Assembly: GCA_028571685.1 (NCBI GenBank)
Contig: CM053146.1
Location: 107,793,431-107,857,430 of the forward strand
Source: Heterohyrax brucei
Taxonomy: Eukaryota; Chordata; Mammalia; Hyracoidea; Procaviidae
Direction of reading: 5' to 3'
Length of the DNA: 64,000 bases
Shown one piece after another: positions 57,560-64,000 of the stretch (position 1 is the stretch's first letter; each line of letters opens with the position of its first letter). Made by a program: the position numbers and the translations under genes. A model generated the notes under the pieces. That model ran no database searches and was not told the origin of the DNA. It saw only the letters and a list, made by a program, of their open reading frames with translations.

Positions 57560-59970
57560 ATTTCTATGATTACAGATTTGTTTTGCCTGTCCTTGAAGTT
57601 CTTATACATTGAATCCTAATATGCAATCTTATGCCCAGCATCTCTCAGGCAATCTAATATTTTTGAAATTTTTCTATACTGTTGCCTGAATGAGTAGCTC
57701 TTGCCTTTTCTTATTGCTAAGTACTATTTTACCATATGAAAATACCAAGGTTTTCTCACCCATTCTCTAGCTGATCTACACTTGCAGTGTTTCCATCTGG
57801 GGCTTTAACAAATTCAGCTACTATGTAGAGTCAAGAGCAAGCCTCTCTGCTTTCTGTGGACGCATGCTTTCTTTGCTCTTGGGTAAATTCCTAGAATGGT
57901 TAGTCTACCACACAACTTTATTAAAAAGGTAAATTATCAGTTTTCTAAAATGGTTAAACCATTTTACAGTCCCACTGACATGATATGGAAATAACAGTTG
58001 TTCCACATCCTAAGTAACATTTGGAGAATTCAAAGTTCTTGATTTTAGTTACCGTATTTTTATACAAAGGAGCACCTCCTACATCTGTTTGCCAACCCCT
58101 CCTCCCCACCCCTTGCCACAAGGTTTCTGCTTTACAGTAATAAGTAAAAAAAAAAAAAAAAAAAACTGGTGTAGTGGCACTTATGAAAATACCTCATGAA
58201 GAGGAACAGTTGGCAAACAATTGTAGAAAGTGTGCATTATCTGAGTAAAACTATAATAGTCTAGTAAATTTGAAATAGTATCTCATTGTGGCTTTAATTT
58301 GCATTTCCCCAATAACTAATGATACTGAGACTCTTACTGGTCATTTGTACAACTTTTCTTTTTTTGGAAAGTGTTCAAGTCCTCTGTCGATTTTTTTACT
58401 GTGTATTTGTCTTAACTTTTATAGGTTCTGTATATATTTATATTCTGGATATAATTCTTTTGTCAGATATATATATTATGACAATTTTCTTTCAATATTT
58501 AATGTGGCTTTTCAGTTTCTTAATGGTCTATTTGGAAATTAAAAGTCGAAGATCATTTTATTAACAAGTTTATTTTTAGGTTATTGCTTTCTATAACTAA
58601 AAATTTTAAATCTGAAGTTAAAAAAAAACTCTACTTCTTTATAATTCACAAAGTTATTCTAGTTTTTCTCCAAAAGCTTTATTGCTTTGTTTCTGCTCAT
58701 GATCTACCTTGAATTAATTTCTGTGTACTGTGTGTGATACAGGATGAAGTTTGTTCTGTTTATTGTGTTGTGCATATGTCACTATTTTGGAACTGTGTTC
58801 TCAGACAAACATTCCTCTTTCCATTGAATACTTTTGCACCTACTTAAAAAATACAAATCAAAAGACAAGCTTATTTCTTTCTGCTAGGTGTCCTCTAAAC
58901 TGGTTCTTCTTTTTCAAAATTTTTCCACTATACTGCATCCTTTGTTTTTCCGTATCCATTTTATAGTCAAGTTTCCAATTCCCATTTTCAGAGATTTTTT
59001 TCAACGAGATTTCCATGAATGTAAAATTCGGTTTGAGGGGAACTGACATTTAATACTACTAAGTTTTTAAATCTCTTAACACGGTACACCTCTGTATTTA
59101 TGTCTCCTTTAATATCAGTAGTGACTTTCACTTGTAGAGGTCTTGTGTATATCTTTTTAAATTTAATTTTATGTTTATGATGACATTGATTTTTTCTAAA
59201 GTAAATTTCTATTGTTTGCTGCTAGCATAAAAATATAATTAAGTGATCTTTGTATGTTGTCCTTTTAATCTGCTGTGAGTAAATGCGTGTTGAATTCTAG
59301 TTGTGATTTTATAAGTTTTTAGTATGTTCTGTCTATACAATCACATCATGCAAGTATAAAGACAATTTTATGTCTTCCTTTTCAGTCTTTATGAATTATT
59401 GTACTGTTTTGAATTTATACCACAATGAAGAATAAAAGTGGTAAGACCAGGCATTCTGTGTTGCTCTTAATCTTCAGGGAAAAACATTCATTACTTTGCT
59501 ACTAAATATGATTTTATCAGGTTGAGACAGTGTCTCTGTCATCAGAAAATATCTTTAGTCATATTTCAATCTTCTGAAATATAGTGTGACATATACAGTT
59601 CAATATACGGTCTGTTTTGAAGAACAGGTCAAGTAGATTGAAGGCATTTTTATCCAGTTAAACCAAACACCTAAAGAAAGGTATTGATTTTCTAATATGA
59701 TTCTGGTGACTTTAGATTTACCTACTTCTCCTCGAAATTTTATCAGCTTGAGCTTCACATATTTTGAAGCTATGTAATTAGGCACATACACGCTTAGAAC
59801 AGTTCAAGTCTTACTGAACAGTTATCTCCATTAATGCTCTTCATATTGAACTCTATCCTATCTGATACTATTACAGTCATTCCACCCTTCTTACACTTAA
59901 TGTTTGCCCGACACATATTTTTTTCAATTGATTTACTTTCAACTTGAATTTTTATATATGAAGTCAATAT
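57560..59970 (-). mobile_element. old L1 LINE body, antisense
   Basis: About 2.2 kb of diverged antisense L1. CAGTCCCACTGACATGAT, GTATCTCATTGTGGC (58,277), GGAACTGTGTTCTCAG, AAAAGTGGTAAGACCAGGC (59,432) and TATTTTGAAGC..AGGCACATA (59,758-59,785) lie in L1M order. The palindromic MITE at 58,051-58,259 interrupts it. All coding frames are destroyed. Confidence 0.65.
58051..58259. mobile_element. palindromic MITE of about 0.2 kb
   Basis: Inverted arms: ACCGTATTTTTATACAAAGG..GTTTGCCAACCCC on the left and GTTGGCAAAC..GAGTAAAACTATAATAG on the right. In the centre is a run of about 19 A's (58,147-58,165). It interrupts the old L1. A non-autonomous DNA transposon is the likely class; superfamily unknown. 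Confidence 0.6.
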
Positions 59971-60684
59971 CTTAAGTTCCTACTACATACTCCAGCAGCA
60001 ACTGGAAGCTTGAAGACAATTTCCTCCAAATGTTTCCTGGGCTATGCCGCAACCATCTCAGCCCAAGAATTGAGTCTAGAGGTCCACAAGGACAAGAGGG
60101 TCAGGGTCTCACAAACCAACATGAAATAGCTAGTTGACTGAAATCCTGGGGCTCTTGGTTGTAGCTGCACATTTCAGAGAAAATTCTACATTAGGTCAAA
60201 ATCATTAGCAGATTAAATTAATCATAGGAACAAAAGAGAAAATGACAATGCTATCTGCCATTGGTAGACTTCCAATTAACCCCAAGACTCATAAGTATTT
60301 CTAGCAGAGAACAGCACCGACACTCAAGTGTGCAGCAGCCACAGTGACCAACTCTCAGATTTCCACTTGGTTGTATGAGCAAGCCTACCTAAGACAGCCA
60401 TAATCAGCTATCCCAGCCAACATGCAGATTCATTGTCTAAAAGATCAAGCTTTCATTGAGTCATGAAAGCTTTTCAGTAAGTGATCTTCAAATTGAAGAG
60501 TTCAAGTGGGCCAATACTGCTCTAACTTTGAAACTGGTATCCAGCATCTAACAGCCTTAAGATTATCCTTCTGAACCACAGCATCATGAAGGGCTTCTAT
60601 CGTCTTTTAATCACAAGTAGTAGAAAGAGTTGGCTAAGTATGCTTTCCTTGCTCACTTTCCTTGCTCACTTTAAACCTGTTCTT
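59971..60684. other. mostly unique, contains a short repeated block
   Basis: 60,372-60,455 is about 75 percent like 62,070-62,160 (GAGCAAGCCTACCTAAGAC; AACATGCAGATTCATTGTC). A local tandem duplication, TTTCCTTGCTCAC, lies at about 60,642-60,672. No gene. Confidence 0.5.
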
Positions 60685-61342
60685 GTTGTTAAGTGCCATC
60701 CTGTTGTTTCTAACTCAAAGTGAACAAAACACTGCCCAGTCCTGTGCCAGCCTCACAGTTGTTGTCTGAACCCACTGTTGCAGCCACTGTGTCAGTCCTT
60801 CTTGTTGAAGGTTTTCCTTTTTTTTCTCTGACCTTCTTCTTTACCAAGCACAATGTCCCTTTCTGGAGACTGGTTCCTCCTGATAACATACTCAAAGAAT
60901 GGGATATGAAGTCTTACTATCCTTGCTTTTAATAAGCATTCTGGCTGTATTTCTTTCAAGACAGGTTTGTTCATTCTAGCAGCTCATGGCATAATCAGTG
61001 CTTTTCCAGACTTATTCACTGTCCTGCTTGCACATGCATCTGAGGCCCTTGAAAACCCCATGGCTTGGGTCAGCAAGCCTTCACTCTTCATGCAACATCT
61101 TTGCTTTTTAATACTCTAAAGAGGATTTTTGCAGCATATTTGCCCAGTGTTATGCATCATTTGAGTTATTAACTGCTGCTTCCATTGGTGTTGATTGTGG
61201 ATCCAAGTAAAATGAAATGCTTAACAATTTCAGTATTTTCTCTGTTTATGTGAGGATTTTATGTGAAGTATAGTCCATACCGAAGGCTATAGTCTTTGAT
61301 CTAAGTCAGTAAGTGCTTCAAGTCCAATTCACTTTAAGCAAG

Positions 61343-61859
61343 TGTCATAGATTGAATCGTGTCCCCCCAAAAATATGTGTAGCCGTGTGGCCAGGCCAGG
61401 ATTCCCAGTATCTTGTGACTGTCCTATATTTTTGGTTTTCCTATGCTGTATGTTAAAGGATTAGGGTGGGGCTGTAAATCCCTTCATAGGATCACCTCCC
61501 TGCTCCAATGTAGAGGGAGTTTCCCTAGAGCATGACTTGTGCCAACTATCCTTTCATCTTACAAAAGAAAAAAGGAAAGAGAAAAAAGGCAGAGAACTGG
61601 GAACCTCACAAGAGCAAGAAAGCAGCACCAGAAGAAGAACGTGTCCTTCAGGCCTGAAGTCCCTGCACCAAGACATTCCCTGGACAAAGACTGATGTCAT
61701 ATTGGACTTTCCTCCAGAGCCAACAAAGGCGAAAGCCTTCCCCTGGAGTGGACATCCTGAATTTGGACTCGTAGCCTACAGACTATGGTAAGAATAAACC
61801 TTCCTTTGTTAAAGCCATCCACTCTGTGTCTGTTAGAGCAGCCCTAGCTGGCTGAAACA
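61343..61859 (+). mobile_element. solo LTR (family A), sense, well preserved
   Basis: A 517-bp LTR, TGTCATAGATTGAATCG to GGCTGAAACA. It contains a polyadenylation signal AATAAA at about 61,792 (TAAGAATAAACC). Flanks GCAAG (61,338-61,342) and GTGAG (61,860-61,864) are a diverged duplication within the RTE. The open frame at 61,537-61,791 lies wholly inside the LTR and shows no known domain. Confidence 0.9.
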
Positions 61860-62690
61860 GTGAGTAAAGTTGTGTAACATTCATATAACAGGTTGTTAAT
61901 GAATCCTCCTCCAATCCTAAGGGCTCATTCTTCTTTATATAGTCCACCTTCTTCAGATCATTTGCTCAGCATACAGATTCCACAGGTGTTGTGAAAGGAT
62001 AGAACTGATACACACCGTCTGACTTGAAACTACACACACAGTATGTCCTTGTTCTGTTCAAACAGTGTGTATGAACAAGCCTACCTAAGACCAGTAGACC
62101 CACCCATCTCAACCAACCCCCTCCAACATGCAGATTCATTGTCTAAAAGATTAAGTTTTCCACTGAGTACTTGGCCTATGTACAGGTTCTTTATGAGCAC
62201 AATTAAGTAGTCTGAATTCCAATTTGCATATGTGTGCAGAAATCTCATTTTGTAAGATTGTATATCAGCTTGGCTGGGCCATGATTCTCAGTGTTTTGGC
62301 AGTTGGATAATGTTGTAATCACTTCCCTGTTGAAATTTGATATGCAATCATCTCATGATGGAATCTGCTAAGTGGTACCAGCAGGGGTGAGACCTGTGGG
62401 GCTCACTGATTCTTCAGCATTCTTCTCCTACCACCTACTTTTTTCCTGCGCGCTTTGCCACATCTTTTGGGTTGTTTTGGATGCAGCAGCTTCCTTTCTT
62501 ATTGTCAGACCACCAGTGCTCAGGATCTGAACTAGTAGCTTACCTGTCCATCTTGGGAATGGCCAGTCTTCCCAGCCTTCAAGCAAGAGTCCTGCCCCCC
62601 AACCTACCAGTCTTGGGCTCACCAGTCCCTACAGCTACATGAATCTGGAGAAATCTTGCAGTCTTGTGTGCTGTCTCAGTACTTGCCTGC

Positions 62691-63130
62691 TGTCACCCAG
62701 TACTGCTCTAACAGAAAATGTCATGTGAATGGAAGACTTCAAGAAGAGAAATTTTGTTGTCACAGTCTGGAAAGCTACAAATCCGAATTCAACATGAGAA
62801 ATTATCACAGTCTGGTAGACTGTGTCCAAATCCAACATGAGAAAGCTTCCTGGCACAGGTGCGAAGGACATACTCTGCTCTTGGTGCTGCTTTTTTGGTG
62901 GTATGAGGTTCCCGACTCACTCTGCTCCACTTCTGTCTTTCATATCCCACAAGCCTATAGTTTGAGTCCTACCTCACCAACACAACAGTTTCCCCTTCTC
63001 CCTCATCAACGTCACCGAGGCAGGATGCACAATACATGGGAAAAATTACTCAAGTCCGGGAATCACGGCAGAGTCAAACTGATACACACAGTTTGGAGGG
63101 GGTGGAGAGGGAACAATGTAACTCGCGACA
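62691..63130 (-). mobile_element. solo LTR (family A), nested in another LTR
   Basis: A 440-bp minus-strand copy, TGTCACCCAGTACTGCTC to AACTCGCGACA. Flanks CCTGC and CTTGC (62,686-62,690, 63,131-63,135) differ at one base and fit a 5-bp duplication. The 167-codon frame at 62,656-63,159 spans it and is not a gene. Confidence 0.8.
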
Positions 63131-63245
63131 CTTGCCAATCCTGGTTCACCAACTTCTAAGGTCCCATGAATTGGGAGAGACCTCCATCCTGATCCGTGGA
63201 CTTAGGACACTCCAGCCTCTACAATCACATGAGCTGTTTCCTTGA

Positions 63246-63270
63246 CACACACACACACACACACACACAC
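63246..63270. repeat. (AC)n microsatellite
   Basis: About 12-13 AC units near the 3' end of LTR-like element B2. Confidence 0.9.
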
Positions 63271-63722
63271 TTTACTGGCTTCGCTTTCTAGAGAATCCAA
63301 CTAAGACACTATTCTTCACGAAGTTTTCCATAATTTGTCTATAATCTACATAGTCAAATGCCTTTGTATAGCCAAAGAAACACGGTCGAATATCTTTCCG
63401 GTATTCTCTGCTTTCAGTCAAGAGCCATCCGACATCAGTAATAAAATCCTTAACTGCACATCTTCTTTTGAATCTGTCTTGAATTCCTGGCGGTTCCCTA
63501 CTGACGTATTGGTGCATCAGCTTTTGAATGTCTTCAGCAAGACATTACTTGTGTGTGATATCAATGATATTTTTCAATAATTTCTACATCCTGTCAGGTC
63601 ATCTTTCTTTGGAATAAGCACATCTCAGTCAGTCGGCCAGGTAGCTGTCTTCCAAAAGTCTTGGCATAGACAAGTAAGCACCTCCAGTACTTCATCCATT
63701 TGTTTTGAAACATCTCAGCTGG

Positions 63723-64000
63723 TGTCATGGATTGAATTGTGTACCCCCCAAAATATCTGTAGCCATGTGGCTAGGCTGCAGTTCCTGGTATCTTGTGACT
63801 GTCCTCCATTTTGTGGTTTTCCTATGCTGTTTGTTGAAGGATTAGGGTGGGACTATAAATCTCCTTATGAGGTCACCTCCCTGCTCCACTGTAAGGGGAA
63901 TTTCCCTGCAGTGTGGCTTGCCCCACCCTTAATCCTTTCATCTTACAAAAGATAAAAGGAAAGAGAAGCAGGCAGAGAGTTGGGAACCTCCTACCACCAA
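63723..64000 (+). mobile_element. LTR (family A), cut by window edge
   Basis: The first 278 bp of a sense copy, TGTCATGGATTGAATTGTG and CCCCCCAAAATATCTGTAGC. It closely resembles 61,343 onward and lies in the RTE after GCTGG. Whether an internal region or only a solo LTR follows cannot be seen. Confidence 0.9.

Larger units (their letters stand above)
62259..63308 (+). mobile_element. LTR-like element B2, split by a family A LTR
   Basis: Begins TGTATATCAGCTTGGCTGGG and ends CCAACTAAGACA (TG..CA). Pieces 62,259-62,690 and 63,131-63,308 rejoin around the nested LTR. A CA microsatellite (63,246-63,270) lies near its 3' end. No coding sequence; the family is probably a lineage-specific ERV LTR. 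Confidence 0.65.
60685..63722 (-). mobile_element. RTE LINE, antisense, interrupted by LTRs
   Basis: Minus-strand RTE in three main pieces. 60,685-61,342 is the 3' end and RT C-terminus (RNQSPERDIVLGKEEGQRKK encoded at about 60,815-60,880). 61,860-62,235 covers the region around motif C, with a short foreign block. 63,309-63,722 covers the earlier RT region: motif A reads FGYTKAFDYVD where the family has FIDYAKAFDCVD, so the catalytic Asp is Gly. Family A LTRs at 61,343 and 63,723 and LTR B2 at 62,259 separate the pieces. Confidence 0.85.

Noticed and set aside
61537..61791. 84-codon frame with a Lys/Arg-rich start
   Set aside because: It lies entirely inside a solo LTR; similar LTR copies do not preserve it.
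62656..63159. 167-codon plus-strand open frame
   Set aside because: It crosses the edges of a family A LTR nested in another LTR. Its codons come from unrelated repeats.
63723..64000. Possible intact endogenous provirus at the right edge
   Set aside because: Only the start of one LTR is visible, and all other judged copies of the family are solo.

Overview
This window is repeat-rich nuclear DNA of an afrotherian mammal, most likely a paenungulate such as an elephant. The evidence is the company of repeats: more than 20 copies of a tRNA-derived SINE of the AfroSINE type, RTE/BovB-type LINEs whose 3' end matches the SINE tail, mammalian L1, L2, MIR, MER5A- and MER20-like relics, and MLT1-like LTRs. 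The species is inferred from recalled repeat families, not from a search. I find no host protein-coding exon, tRNA, rRNA, CRISPR array or bacterial feature. The longer open frames lie inside transposons or antisense to them, so I read the window as an intergenic or deep intronic stretch.

Layout. 1-2.4 kb: end of a mariner inside an LTR, then an antisense RTE split by a solo LTR with a 5-bp duplication, plus a SINE. 2.9-4.2 kb: a complete but dead mariner with TA ends. 4.7-6.5 kb: a minus-strand L1 with ORF2 C-terminus, 3' UTR and a 13-bp target duplication. 7-10 kb: L2, MIR and SINE relics. 10.1-15.3 kb: an old antisense L1 broken up by SINEs, two LTRs, another L1 end and an RTE tail. 15.3-20.7 kb: mostly unique, with a SINE-in-SINE and a CpG-retaining block. 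20.7-22.2 kb: sense L1 3' end. 22-27 kb: sparse relics. 27.2-29.1 kb: a 1.7-kb RTE with a YADD reverse-transcriptase motif. 30.6-32.8 kb: an L2 holding an MLT1-like LTR, which holds an L1 3' UTR and a short inverted SINE duplication. 33.5-38.4 kb: two RTE fragments and a rearranged mariner MITE. 42-48 kb: an LTR-like relic and a 5'-inverted RTE of about 4 kb that reaches its own 5' UTR. 49-50.8 kb: an LTR interrupted by an RTE tail, a second rearranged mariner MITE and a short internally deleted RTE. 51.1-52.0 kb: a Tc1/mariner (IS630)-type element with an invertebrate-like transposase fragment. 55.5-60 kb: a twin-primed L1 and an old antisense L1 holding a palindromic MITE. 60.7-64 kb: an antisense RTE interrupted by three LTRs.

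How the parts relate. The RTE family probably supplied the machinery for the SINEs, which share its 3' end. The autonomous-type mariner at 2.9 kb is the kind of source that could have moved the two rearranged derivatives at 36.5 and 49.5 kb. Ten copies of one LTR family are all solo, with no gag or pol between them. All transposon reading frames seen here are broken.
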